6,671 bases of DNA, taken from the NCBI GenBank assembly GCA_030836345.1, contig JAURQA010000186.1:1-6671 (forward strand), read 5' to 3'. The notes under the pieces were generated by a model. The model was not told where the DNA came from, ran no database searches, and saw only the letters and a list, made by a program, of their open reading frames with translations. Position numbers and translations under genes: made by a program. Position 1 is the stretch's first letter, and each line of letters opens with the position of its first letter. Shown here piece by piece: positions 1 to 6,671 of this stretch. The DNA is from Bacteroidota bacterium (GTDB lineage Bacteria; Bacteroidota; Bacteroidia; NS11-12g; UBA955).

Positions 1-1106
1 CAAACGAGGATCGCTTGGCTTTTACCGCCCTGTTTGAGATGGATGAGGAGGCAAATGTTCTGAGTGAATGGTTTGGTAAAACCGTCATTCATAGCCAACG
101 GAGGTATACATACGAAGAAGCGCAAGAACGCATTGAGTCAAAGGAAGGTGACTATCAAAAAGAAGTGAATATCTGTAATGATTTAGCCAAGAAATTAAAA
201 GGAAAACGATTTAAGAATGGCGCCATTGCTTTTGAGTCCTCAGAAATACGATTTGAATTAGACACGAAAGGGGTTCCCTTGAGAGTCATTAAAAAAGACC
301 GATTTGATGCCCATAAATTGGTGGAAGAGTTTATGCTCTTGGCCAACAAAAAAGTAGCCCAATTTATTAAAACCAAGCAAAAACCCGAACTTCCCTTTAT
401 TTATAGAACCCACGATTTTCCTCCCCCAGAGAAACTACTGGAACTGGCAAAATACGTCAACCTCTGGGGATATAAAATTGATACCAGTTCAGAAGAGAGC
501 ATTCGCAAGAGCATAAATAAGCTCATGCTCGATACGGAGGGAAAACCAGAAGCCAGTATGCTGCAAATGGCGGCGATTCGGTCCATGGCTAAGGCAATAT
601 ATACCGGTAAAAAAAGTGAACATTTTGGCTTGGCTTTTAAATACTATACTCATTTTACCAGTCCCATTCGGCGGTATCCCGATTTATTGGTGCATCGATT
701 ACTCTTTGACTATTTAAATGGTAAAAAAGGGCGATTAAGTGAGAATATGATCGAACAAATGGCTGAACACAGCTCTAACATGGAACAAAAAGCCAGTGAT
801 GCAGAACGCGCCTCTACCAAATATAAAATGGCAGAGTACATGGAACAATACGTTGGACAAACCTTTGAAGCAAAAGTCTCCGGCCTTACTGAATGGGGGA
901 TTTATGCTGAAATTATTGAAAACTACTGTGAAGGAATGATTCGCTTGAGCGATATGAAAGGCGATGCATTCGTATACATGGAAAAAGAAAAAAAAGTCAT
1001 AGGAAGACGAACCAAGCGTTTTTTTAGCATGGGTGACCCAATCACAATTAAAGTAAAACGTGCCAATAAAAACCTCAGGCAAATTGATTTTGTTTATGTT
1101 TCTTAA
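1..1106 (+). CDS. rnr: Ribonuclease R, C-terminal half (5' end cut by the window)
   Basis: Processive 3'-to-5' exoribonuclease of the RNB/RNase II family, a cytoplasmic enzyme that degrades structured RNA. The reading frame is open from base 3 with no stop before it (N-E-D-R then L-A-F-T-A-L-F-E-M-D), so the TTG at 15 is an internal leucine codon and not a start. The family signature HFTSPIRRYPDL lies at 651-686, preceded by the conserved stretches around DAHKLVEEFMLLAN (about 309-350) and EASMLQMAAIRSMAKAIY. An S1 RNA-binding domain fills about 849-1097 and the protein ends directly after it (RQIDFVYVS). It therefore lacks the long lysine-rich tail of E. coli RNase R. The family is usually around 700 residues or more, so roughly half is present. 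The cold-shock domains and the aspartates of the first RNB motif lie outside the window. The next gene follows after 9 bases. Confidence 0.95.
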   Translation, partial: NEDRLAFTALFEMDEEANVLSEWFGKTVIHSQRRYTYEEAQERIESKEGDYQKEVNICNDLAKKLKGKRFKNGAIAFESSEIRFELDTKGVPLRVIKKDRFDAHKLVEEFMLLANKKVAQFIKTKQKPELPFIYRTHDFPPPEKLLELAKYVNLWGYKIDTSSEESIRKSINKLMLDTEGKPEASMLQMAAIRSMAKAIYTGKKSEHFGLAFKYYTHFTSPIRRYPDLLVHRLLFDYLNGKKGRLSENMIEQMAEHSSNMEQKASDAERASTKYKMAEYMEQYVGQTFEAKVSGLTEWGIYAEIIENYCEGMIRLSDMKGDAFVYMEKEKKVIGRRTKRFFSMGDPITIKVKRANKNLRQIDFVYVS

Positions 1107-1115
1107 TTGCCAATT

Positions 1116-2054
1116 ATGAAATTAGAATTACTCCAAAAAAAATACTTAGCTTATTTACAAGCACACTCCTTTATAGGCGAACCAGAGAACCTATACGAAC
1201 CCATTAATTACATCATGAATCTGGGAGGCAAACGCGTCAGACCTGTATTGTCTATGGCCGCTGGATTAGCCTTTGATGCCCCTGTAAATGATACACTGAG
1301 ACTGGCCCATGCCATTGAAACATTTCATAACTTCACCCTCGTGCATGATGATATTATGGATGAGGCAGAAAGCCGAAGAGGAAAGCAAACCGTCCACATA
1401 AGAAATGGCTTACCCACCGCAATTTTGGCCGGGGACAATATGCTTATTCTGGCATTTCAAATGTTCGAAGGATGCCGTCCAGATGTTTTGAGCGTTTTTC
1501 TTAAAACCGCTCAAGAAGTATCCAATGGGCAACAAATGGATATGAACTTTGAGGAATCCAGCGATGTAACCATGCTGGACTATTTAGAAATGATACGCCT
1601 CAAGACCGCAGTTCTTTTAGGTTGTTCATGCTATGTAGGAGCGGCTAATGCTGGAGCAGACAGTGAAACTAGTCATAAAATGTATGCATTTGCAGAACAA
1701 ATGGGTATGGCATTCCAAATGCAAGACGATTGGTTAGACACCTTTGGTTCAAAAGCAGAAACAGGTAAAACTGAGGGAGGTGACATTATTTCTAAGAAAA
1801 AAATGTGGTTGTATCTTAAAGCTAGGGAAAAGGAAAATACCATAGATGATATTTATACGATAGAAGACCCTGCCATTCGGGTAAAAGAAGCTCGCGAATA
1901 TTTCAAGCAATTAAGACTAGATGAGGAACTCCTTGCCGAACAAGATAAGTATTATCAAAAGAGCTTGGAGATTCTTACTTCATTAAATTTGGGAGACGAT
2001 AAGATGCTTCCCTTTTTAGAAATTGCTTCTTTTCTTAAAAATAGAAGGCATTAA
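1116..2054 (+). CDS. Polyprenyl diphosphate synthase, short-chain type (FPP/GGPP synthase-like)
   Basis: Trans-type prenyltransferase (IspA/IdsA family) of 312 residues that condenses isopentenyl diphosphate with an allylic diphosphate to make precursors for quinones, carotenoids or other isoprenoids. Visible motifs are LGGKRVRP (36-43) for diphosphate binding, the first aspartate-rich motif DDIMD (78-82) followed by RR (87-88), and the second aspartate-rich motif DDWLD (204-208) followed by GKTEGGD. The first motif lacks the two-residue insertion of bacterial type II FPP synthases such as E. coli IspA. Phe73 sits five residues before it, a position where an aromatic residue generally limits chain length. 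That suggests a C15-C20 product, but the exact length cannot be read from sequence. The ATG at 1116 is preferred over the TTG at 1107, which directly abuts the rnr stop. Spacing suggests co-transcription with rnr. The gene ends 6 bp from the lon stop on the other strand. Confidence 0.92.
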   Translation: MKLELLQKKYLAYLQAHSFIGEPENLYEPINYIMNLGGKRVRPVLSMAAGLAFDAPVNDTLRLAHAIETFHNFTLVHDDIMDEAESRRGKQTVHIRNGLPTAILAGDNMLILAFQMFEGCRPDVLSVFLKTAQEVSNGQQMDMNFEESSDVTMLDYLEMIRLKTAVLLGCSCYVGAANAGADSETSHKMYAFAEQMGMAFQMQDDWLDTFGSKAETGKTEGGDIISKKKMWLYLKAREKENTIDDIYTIEDPAIRVKEAREYFKQLRLDEELLAEQDKYYQKSLEILTSLNLGDDKMLPFLEIASFLKNRRH

Positions 2055-2060
2055 ATATAC

Positions 2061-4574
2061 TTATTTATTCTTCTTGGCAGTTTCTTTATCATAATCAAGC
2101 ATGGGTTTTGTAATATCAATTGGATGGTCCACGCTTTCGTCCATTAAGGCAAAGTCCAACACATCCAGCATATTCTCCACATAATAAAAACCCAAGCCTT
2201 CAATATATTCTGGTTTAATATCCTCCACATCTTTTTGATTGGATTTACACATTACTATGGTTTCAATACCCGCTCTTTTAGCGGCAAGAATCTTTTCCTT
2301 AATACCACCTACAGGTAACACTTTCCCTCGCAATGTGATTTCTCCAGTAAAGGCTACTTTAGATTTAATTTTACGCTGAGTGTATAAACTAGCTAATGCA
2401 GATAAAATGGTTATCCCAGCACTTGGGCCATCTTTCGGAATAGAACCTGCAGGGAAATGAACATGAACATCCCAAAAATCAAATACCCGTGGATTAATGT
2501 TTAGGTAAGTTGCATGCGACTTCATAAAACTATGAGCCAGACTTACGCTTTCTTTCATCACATCTCCCAATTGTCCAGTTACCTTAAATTGGCCCTTTCC
2601 TTTGCTCAGTTGACTCTCTACGTACAATACGCTTCCACCCATCGGGCTCCAGGCCAAACCAACCGCAACGCCAGCGGTATCATTATTTTCATAGTTCTCC
2701 GCCTCCAGCTTATCCACGCCTAAGATAGATTCCAACTTATCTAAGCCCACTTTCACTGTTTTGGCTTCTTCCATTGCAATTCTTGTAGCCGCATATCGTG
2801 CAACTGATGCAATTTTTTTATCCAAACCACGCACTCCACTTTCTCTGGTATATTCAAAAATAATTTGCTCAATAGCAGCATCACTTAATTTAAACTGAGC
2901 TGCTTTTAAACCATGTGCTTTGCGCTGCTTAGGCATTAAGTACTTCTTTGCAATTTCTAATTTTTCTTCTAAGCTATACCCGGTAATTTCAATAATTTCC
3001 ATTCGATCCAAAAGAGCAGGTTGAATAGTTTGTAATGAATTTGAAGTAGCCATAAAAAGCACCTTGCTCAAGTCGTAATCCATTTCAAGATAATTATCGT
3101 AAAAGGTAGAATTTTGTTCCGGGTCTAATACTTCCAAGAGAGCACTGCTCGGATCACCTCTAAAATCAGCGCCTAGTTTATCAATTTCATCCAAGACAAA
3201 AACTGGATTACTCGTACCCACCTTTTTTAGGTTTTGAATGATACGACCAGGCATAGCACCAATATATGTTCGTCGGTGCCCACGTATCTCGCTTTCATCG
3301 CGCATTCCACCAAGACTCATGCGAATGTACTTACGACCCAAACTATTGGCAATACTCTTTCCTAAACTGGTTTTACCCACTCCTGGGGGTCCATACAAGC
3401 AAATAATGGGGCTTTTCATATCTCCTTTTAATTTGAGAACAGCCAAATATTCAAGAATCCGCTTCTTTATTTTTTCGAGTCCATAATGATCATGATCCAG
3501 GATCTTTTGAGCCCTAGAAAGGTCAAAATTATCTTTTGAGTATTCACTCCAAGGAAGATCCAACATTAATTGAACATAATTGAGTCCCACACTGTAGTCT
3601 GGGGCTGCGGGGTTAATTCGCTTCAAACGATCCAATTCCTTATTAAACTGCTTTAAAGCTGCATCAGGCCATTTTTTCTTGGCTCCCTTCTTCCTTAGGT
3701 TTATGATTTCTAGATCTGGACTATCTCCACCTAGTTCTTCTTGAATGGCTCGCATCTGCTGCTGCAAAAAGTACTCTCTTTGTTGATTGTCTATATCTGT
3801 TTTAACTTTATTCTGAATTTGATACTTCAATTGAAGCTTCTGCAATTCTTTGCTCACAAATCCAAGAACCAAAGAGGCTCTATCAAAGAGATCCGTTGTT
3901 TCTAAAATACCCTGTTTTTCGCTGCTTCCTACATTTAAATTACTAGATATAAAGTGAATTAGAAACGAAGGGCTATCAATATTCTTGAGTGCCACAGAGG
4001 CCTCAGACGGAATGTTTGGGGAGAGTTCCACAATTTGCTGAGAAATATCTCTCAGGCTCTCTATGGTGGCCTCAAATTCATCCTTTTTTAATTTAGGTGG
4101 TTGCTTCGTTGGTATTTCATCAACCTTCGCCTTCAAGTATGGATCTACCGTTATGTATTCCGTGGTTTGCACTCTTTTCTTACCTTGAATAATAACCGTA
4201 ATGGCTCCATCAGGCATTTGAACTTTCCGAAGAATACTAGCTACCGTTCCAACAGTATACATATCCTCCGGCTTTGGATCTTCATTTTGCGAATCTTTTT
4301 GAGCCACTACACCAATGGTTTTATTTCCAGAAAGTGCCTCCTTAATGAGTCGTATGCTTTTATCCCTTCCAATCGTTATGGGTAAAACAACGCCAGGAAA
4401 AAGTACCGTATTCTTAATTGCAAGGATAGGGAGTTCTTTTGGCAAATTAGATTTATTTATTTCATCTTCTTCTTGTTTGCTAAACAAAGGCATAAAGTCA
4501 CCTGAGTCTCCAACCAATTCATCAATGAAGTCGTCCTCTTCAATATTTTGAGGCTTTTTTCCGAAATTAAACAT
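2061..4574 (-). CDS. lon: ATP-dependent protease Lon (LonA type)
   Basis: Complete 837-residue cytoplasmic Lon, a ring-forming AAA+ serine protease that degrades misfolded and regulatory proteins. Domains in order: an acidic N-terminal tail (about 1-45); the Lon N-domain (about 46-250, starting [14 protein letters not shown]); a helical linker containing [18 protein letters not shown] (about 266-283); the AAA+ module with Walker A GPPGVGKT (395-402), pore-loop region [12 protein letters not shown] (416-427), Walker B VFVLDEID (458-465) and arginine-finger candidate Arg524; and the protease domain with catalytic Ser718 (KDGPSAG) and Lys761 ([14 protein letters not shown]). Ser and Lys are 43 residues apart, as in E. 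coli Lon (S679/K722). The protein is about 50 residues longer than E. coli Lon (784), mostly through the acidic N-terminus and short C-terminal tail. The ATG at 4574 is the first in-frame start; no Shine-Dalgarno is visible, which is normal in Bacteroidota. It is transcribed divergently from the lipoprotein gene and convergently with the prenyl synthase. Confidence 0.97.
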   Translation of the reverse strand: MFNFGKKPQNIEEDDFIDELVGDSGDFMPLFSKQEEDEINKSNLPKELPILAIKNTVLFPGVVLPITIGRDKSIRLIKEALSGNKTIGVVAQKDSQNEDPKPEDMYTVGTVASILRKVQMPDGAITVIIQGKKRVQTTEYITVDPYLKAKVDEIPTKQPPKLKKDEFEATIESLRDISQQIVELSPNIPSEASVALKNIDSPSFLIHFISSNLNVGSSEKQGILETTDLFDRASLVLGFVSKELQKLQLKYQIQNKVKTDIDNQQREYFLQQQMRAIQEELGGDSPDLEIINLRKKGAKKKWPDAALKQFNKELDRLKRINPAAPDYSVGLNYVQLMLDLPWSEYSKDNFDLSRAQKILDHDHYGLEKIKKRILEYLAVLKLKGDMKSPIICLYGPPGVGKTSLGKSIANSLGRKYIRMSLGGMRDESEIRGHRRTYIGAMPGRIIQNLKKVGTSNPVFVLDEIDKLGADFRGDPSSALLEVLDPEQNSTFYDNYLEMDYDLSKVLFMATSNSLQTIQPALLDRMEIIEITGYSLEEKLEIAKKYLMPKQRKAHGLKAAQFKLSDAAIEQIIFEYTRESGVRGLDKKIASVARYAATRIAMEEAKTVKVGLDKLESILGVDKLEAENYENNDTAGVAVGLAWSPMGGSVLYVESQLSKGKGQFKVTGQLGDVMKESVSLAHSFMKSHATYLNINPRVFDFWDVHVHFPAGSIPKDGPSAGITILSALASLYTQRKIKSKVAFTGEITLRGKVLPVGGIKEKILAAKRAGIETIVMCKSNQKDVEDIKPEYIEGLGFYYVENMLDVLDFALMDESVDHPIDITKPMLDYDKETAKKNK

Positions 4575-4621
4575 ATATCATATATTTTTCAATCATTGTG
4601 CCATGCATCCAATTCGGACGA

Positions 4622-4640
4622 TAATGTCACCTTTACATTA
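4622..4640. promoter_or_regulatory. Small dyad in the lon/lipoprotein intergenic region, possible operator
   Basis: Perfect 6-bp inverted repeat TAATGT - 7 bases - ACATTA, about 48-66 bp upstream of the lon start codon and over 110 bp upstream of the lipoprotein start. The position would suit a regulator of lon. In a 181-bp AT-rich region a dyad of this size is expected by chance about once, so the call is tentative and no regulator is proposed. Confidence 0.2.
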
Positions 4641-4701
4641 GAATTAGTCCTTACTCAGGATCGTTTTTGTAATCTTATATGACAATGTGGCGCAGAAGTT
4701 A

Positions 4702-4731
4702 TTTGTCTAAAACAAGTTTCACTTATATTTG
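4702..4731 (+). promoter_or_regulatory. Bacteroidota-type promoter of the first lipoprotein gene
   Basis: The -7 box TATATTTG (4724-4731) is an exact match to TAnnTTTG, the consensus read by the primary sigma factor of Bacteroidota. A TTTG (4702-4705) lies 18 bases upstream, in the range expected for the -33 element. Transcription would start near 4736-4740, giving a leader of about 15-20 bases before the ATG at 4756. The leader is A-rich with no Shine-Dalgarno, as usual in this phylum. An imperfect TTGT/ACAA dyad (4703-4715) overlaps the promoter but is too short to call an operator. Confidence 0.75.
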
Positions 4732-4755
4732 CACTTAAATAAAAAATTAACAAAA

Positions 4756-5595
4756 ATGAAAAAATTATTATTCTTACTTGCAATTCCTGCACTAGGCCTT
4801 TTGGTCTCATGTGGAGGTGATGATGATTCTGCGCCAAAACCAACCATTACTATTAATTCAGGTGCTGGTCTTACAAGTGCTGATGGAAATGCCCCTATTG
4901 GCAGTGATGTGACCTTTGAAATTGTAGCATTAAGCAACGACAAAAAAATTAAAAATGTAAGCTTAACATTGAGCACTAACGGTGGAACTGCTGGAGTAAT
5001 TGCAGATTCTATTGTTGGAGAAAAAACCGTAACTTGGAGAGTGGTACAACCCATCTCTGGAAGTACTGGGGATCTTTTAACGTTTACGTTTACCGCTGTG
5101 GATAATAACGGTCAATTAGACGCCAAATCAATAACTCTTTTAGTAAAAGCCCCAACTAGAGTATTGGAGCACAATGTTTCTTCTCAGAAAGTATATAACA
5201 TTCAAGGGATGGAGCCAGGAGCCTATGATCTAAATACGGAAACAGCAAAAAGTTCTAACGACTTAGATGCAAATAAAGATCTTTTAGACCTTACACCAGC
5301 AACTGCTGTGTTTAATAAATCATGGGGCTCTGGTCACGGTACTTCAAAATTTGCGAAAGTAACTTCCACTGTTTTCACAAATGCAGCAACCACAACAGAC
5401 TTAGAAGATGAGTGGGATAAAGTTTCAGCTACTTCCACGAGTACTGTTGAAGATATTGCAACGGATGACTATATACTAGTTAAAACAGGTCAAGTTGACG
5501 TTGATTTTGATATTTTTATTATTAAAGTAACGGCTGTTGAAGAGACTTTAAGTGATAACCTTGATTTTATTGAATTCTCTTACAAAGGAGGATAA
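4756..5595 (+). CDS. Putative surface lipoprotein, tandem paralogue 1, unknown function
   Basis: A 279-residue predicted lipoprotein of no family I recognise. The start MKKLLFLLAIPALGLL is a signal peptide ending in the lipobox LVSC, with Cys19 as the acylated residue. It is followed by GGDDD, an acidic stretch like the export signal that takes Bacteroidota lipoproteins to the outside of the outer membrane. Residues about 29-131 alternate short hydrophobic strands with turns (PTITI, LTLSTNGG, TFTAVDNNG, SITLLV) and look like an Ig-like beta sandwich. Residues 185-279 form the block shared with the next gene: VFNKSWGSGHGTSKF, LEDEW, and the C-terminus EFSYKGG. There are no membrane helices after the signal and no obvious catalytic motif, so a binding or structural role is more likely than an enzyme. 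The ATG at 4756 was chosen because an in-frame TTG at 4729 lies inside the -7 promoter box. It has its own promoter and is followed by a strong terminator. Confidence 0.85.
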   Translation: MKKLLFLLAIPALGLLVSCGGDDDSAPKPTITINSGAGLTSADGNAPIGSDVTFEIVALSNDKKIKNVSLTLSTNGGTAGVIADSIVGEKTVTWRVVQPISGSTGDLLTFTFTAVDNNGQLDAKSITLLVKAPTRVLEHNVSSQKVYNIQGMEPGAYDLNTETAKSSNDLDANKDLLDLTPATAVFNKSWGSGHGTSKFAKVTSTVFTNAATTTDLEDEWDKVSATSTSTVEDIATDDYILVKTGQVDVDFDIFIIKVTAVEETLSDNLDFIEFSYKGG

Positions 5596-5609
5596 TCTCT
5601 AACCTTAAT

Positions 5610-5645
5610 AAAAAGCCCATTGTTTTATAAAACAATGGGCTTTTT
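5610..5645. terminator. Rho-independent terminator, perfect palindrome
   Basis: A 36-bp perfect palindrome: each arm is 17 bases (AAAAAGCCCATTGTTTT and its complement) around a central AT. The GCCC/GGGC core is flanked by an A tract on the left and a run of seven T (5641-5647) on the right. It starts 15 bp after the stop of the first lipoprotein gene and can terminate in both directions. It separates the two lipoprotein genes into independent units. Confidence 0.93.
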
Positions 5646-5655
5646 TTATGCTTCT

Positions 5656-5686
5656 TAAAACAGGTAGAAATCACTTAGTATATTTG
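5656..5686 (+). promoter_or_regulatory. Promoter of the second lipoprotein gene
   Basis: The -7 box TATATTTG (5679-5686) matches TAnnTTTG and is followed by CAC, as at the first lipoprotein promoter. No clear TTG/TTTG -33 element lies at the expected distance; the region around 5651-5660 reads CTTCTTAAAA, so this promoter may be weaker or assisted by an activator. The stretch TAAAACAGGT (5656-5665) matches TAAAACAAGT upstream of the first gene, and TCACTTA is shared as well, which points to common descent of the two promoters. Expected transcript start is about 5691-5695, leaving a leader of some 10-14 bases. Confidence 0.6.
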
Positions 5687-5704
5687 CACGAAACTTATCA
5701 ACTA

Positions 5705-6550
5705 ATGAGATTAAACCAAATCCTATTCCTCCTCCTTTCTAGTATTGCTTTCTTCTCTTGTAAGACTCAGGAATCTGCGCTGGCCCCTACCCTTACAATT
5801 CTTGTTGAACCAGGATATACTAGCAAGGATACTGCGGGAAGCATAGATTCTATTGTGCTTTTTAAAGTTACGGCAACTAGTAATCACAATATCTTAAAAA
5901 GTATCGCTTTATTTCTTTCTACTAACCGAGGTGCCTCAGCAGAAGTAGATAGAACTGTTTTAAGTGTAAACACTGCAACTTGGGAAACGTCACAAAAGTT
6001 AGAAGGATTTGTAGGAGATACATTACACTACGTGATCTCAGCCATTGATGATAATGGTAAATCTACATCTATATCTGTGAATATTAATCTAAGATCCATC
6101 CTAAGAGATTTTAAAATAGATACCATCAGACAACGGATATACAATAAATTTGATACCACTAGAGTGGCTTATAACTTAAATACTGGAGAACGTTTGAGCT
6201 TTACCGACCTCTCGAGCGTTAAAGATATAGTAGACTTAAGCTCCTACACAGATTCACAAGTAGTTTTTAATAAAACCTGGGGTTCTGGTCATGGAACCAG
6301 CCAATTTATTCAAGTGGATGCGGCCTTCTTTTCTGGAGCAAGCCAAACAAAATCATTAGAAGATGAATGGTTAAGGCTCTCATCTTTGGCAACCCCAACC
6401 ATATCTAATATTGCAAAAGGCAATTATTATTTGATCAAGACCCGGCAAAAGAATATATCATTTGATTTATATGTAATACACATTACAGATATTTTAGAAA
6501 CCACAGATGACAATTCCGATTATATCGAATTCTCGTACAAGGGAGGCTAA
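5705..6550 (+). CDS. Putative lipoprotein, tandem paralogue 2, unknown function
   Basis: A 281-residue predicted lipoprotein, paralogous to the preceding gene. The signal peptide MRLNQILFLLLSSIAFFSC ends at Cys19 with a somewhat atypical lipobox (FFSC). The residues after it (KTQES) lack the run of acidic residues of its neighbour, so it may stay in the periplasm rather than reach the surface. The N-terminal region (about 28-130) has the same beta-strand pattern (PTLTI, LFLSTNRG, ISAIDDNG). The C-terminal block (187-281) aligns without gaps to residues 185-279 of the neighbour with 49 of 95 identities by hand count, including WGSGHGTS, LEDEW and EFSYKGG. The middle part (about 131-186) is less alike but keeps a YNLNTGE/YDLNTET segment. 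An in-frame ATG at 5648 would extend the protein by 19 residues but overlaps the terminator tail and lies upstream of the promoter, and it would bury the signal peptide, so 5705 is the start. No function can be assigned. Confidence 0.82.
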   Translation: MRLNQILFLLLSSIAFFSCKTQESALAPTLTILVEPGYTSKDTAGSIDSIVLFKVTATSNHNILKSIALFLSTNRGASAEVDRTVLSVNTATWETSQKLEGFVGDTLHYVISAIDDNGKSTSISVNINLRSILRDFKIDTIRQRIYNKFDTTRVAYNLNTGERLSFTDLSSVKDIVDLSSYTDSQVVFNKTWGSGHGTSQFIQVDAAFFSGASQTKSLEDEWLRLSSLATPTISNIAKGNYYLIKTRQKNISFDLYVIHITDILETTDDNSDYIEFSYKGG

Positions 6551-6571
6551 AATCTAAAATTACTAAGTTCA

Positions 6572-6598
6572 AACAAGCCCCAATACATGAGGCTTGTT
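6572..6598. terminator. Hairpin after the second lipoprotein gene, possible weak terminator
   Basis: Inverted repeat AACAAGCC (6572-6579) and GGCTTGTT (6591-6598) with an 11-base loop, placed 21 bp after the lipoprotein stop and 10 bp from the stop of the minus-strand gene at the edge. It lacks a proper T run on either side (plus strand continues ACTTATATCTTT; minus strand continues TGAACTT), so termination would be weak or factor-assisted. Its place between two convergent genes supports a shared role. Confidence 0.5.
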
Positions 6599-6608
6599 AC
6601 TTATATCT

Positions 6609-6671
6609 TTATTGTGCTACTGGAGCAGCTGCTATAATCTCTTCACTTACTCCGTTGGAGAACTTTTTAAA
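6609..6671 (-). CDS. C-terminal end of an unidentified protein (continues beyond the window)
   Basis: Reading the minus strand inward from the right edge, one frame is open for 20 codons and ends in TAA at 6611-6609, giving the tail FKKFSNGVSEEIIAAAPVAQ. The Ala/Pro-rich ending is plausible for a real C-terminus, and a hairpin sits just beyond the stop as expected for convergent genes. Twenty codons is too little to identify the protein or to exclude a chance open frame. Confidence 0.45.
   Translation of the reverse strand, partial: FKKFSNGVSEEIIAAAPVAQ

Noticed and set aside
735..1082. Minus-strand 115-codon open frame inside rnr
   Set aside because: It lies entirely opposite the RNB/S1 coding region, whose protein motifs are unmistakable; its translation shows no coherent domain.
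1107..1115. TTG start for the prenyl synthase directly after the rnr stop
   Set aside because: An ATG nine bases downstream gives a natural N-terminus; the three extra residues have no support.
4588..4603. Sigma-54-like -24/-12 element on the minus strand upstream of lon (TGGCAC - 5 bases - TTGA)
   Set aside because: The highly conserved GC of the -12 box is GA here, and the transcript would start only about 3 bases before the lon ATG. Probably chance.
4648..4660. TCCT-TACTC-AGGA mini-hairpin followed by a T run, as a possible attenuator or terminator
   Set aside because: A 4-bp stem is too weak, and it would lie upstream of the mapped-looking promoter of the lipoprotein gene.
4729..4755. 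TTG start giving the first lipoprotein nine extra N-terminal residues
   Set aside because: This TTG is part of the -7 promoter box and would lie upstream of the expected transcript start; the ATG at 4756 begins a textbook signal peptide.
4655..5054. Overlapping minus-strand open frames (62 and 111 codons) across the lipoprotein start and promoter
   Set aside because: They run antisense to the signal peptide and Ig-like region and over the promoter, and they have no recognisable features.
5584..5591. AAAGGAGG, a strong Shine-Dalgarno-like string at the end of the first lipoprotein gene (similar AAGGGAGG at 6539-6546)
   Set aside because: No start codon follows at a useful distance in either place, and the bases encode the conserved C-terminal KGG. 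It is a by-product of the protein sequence.
5648..5704. ATG at 5648 as start of the second lipoprotein
   Set aside because: It sits at the end of the terminator T run and upstream of the -7 box, and it would place 19 residues in front of the signal peptide. The ATG at 5705 puts the lipobox cysteine at residue 19, as in the paralogue.

Overview
The window reads as chromosomal DNA from a member of the Bacteroidota, probably the Flavobacteriia or a nearby class. Four things support this. The DNA is AT-rich, and the genes lack clear Shine-Dalgarno sequences and have A-rich leaders. Two promoter -7 boxes match the Bacteroidota form TAnnTTTG. One lipoprotein has an acidic stretch directly after its lipobox cysteine, as in surface-exported lipoproteins of this phylum. 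The RNase R and Lon sequences look like forms from this phylum. This assignment rests on reading by eye; no database search was possible.

Left half (1-4574), housekeeping genes. The C-terminal half of ribonuclease R (rnr) enters from the left edge. Nine bases after its stop a short-chain-type polyprenyl diphosphate synthase begins, probably in the same transcript. Facing it on the minus strand, with only 6 bp between the two stop codons, is a complete ATP-dependent protease Lon. RNase R and Lon are the RNA and protein turnover enzymes of the cell; the prenyl synthase feeds isoprenoid (quinone or carotenoid) synthesis.

Middle (4575-4755), a 181-bp divergent intergenic region. It carries a good Bacteroidota-type promoter firing rightward and an imperfectly supported small dyad. 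I could not identify a convincing lon promoter.

Right half (4756-6550), two tandem paralogous lipoproteins of unknown function (279 and 281 residues). Each has its own -7 box and a hairpin behind it. They share an N-terminal beta-sandwich-like region and a strongly conserved C-terminal block: 49 of 95 positions are identical without a gap by hand count. That block carries the motif WGSGHGTS and the exact C-terminus EFSYKGG. The similarity reaches upstream into the promoter, so the duplicated unit seems to have included its own promoter. This is the least explained part of the window.

Right edge (6551-6671). A weak hairpin lies between the second lipoprotein and what looks like the last 20 codons of a minus-strand gene that continues outside the window.

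I see no mobile element, CRISPR array, tRNA or rRNA. Apart from the lipoprotein pair the region is ordinary.
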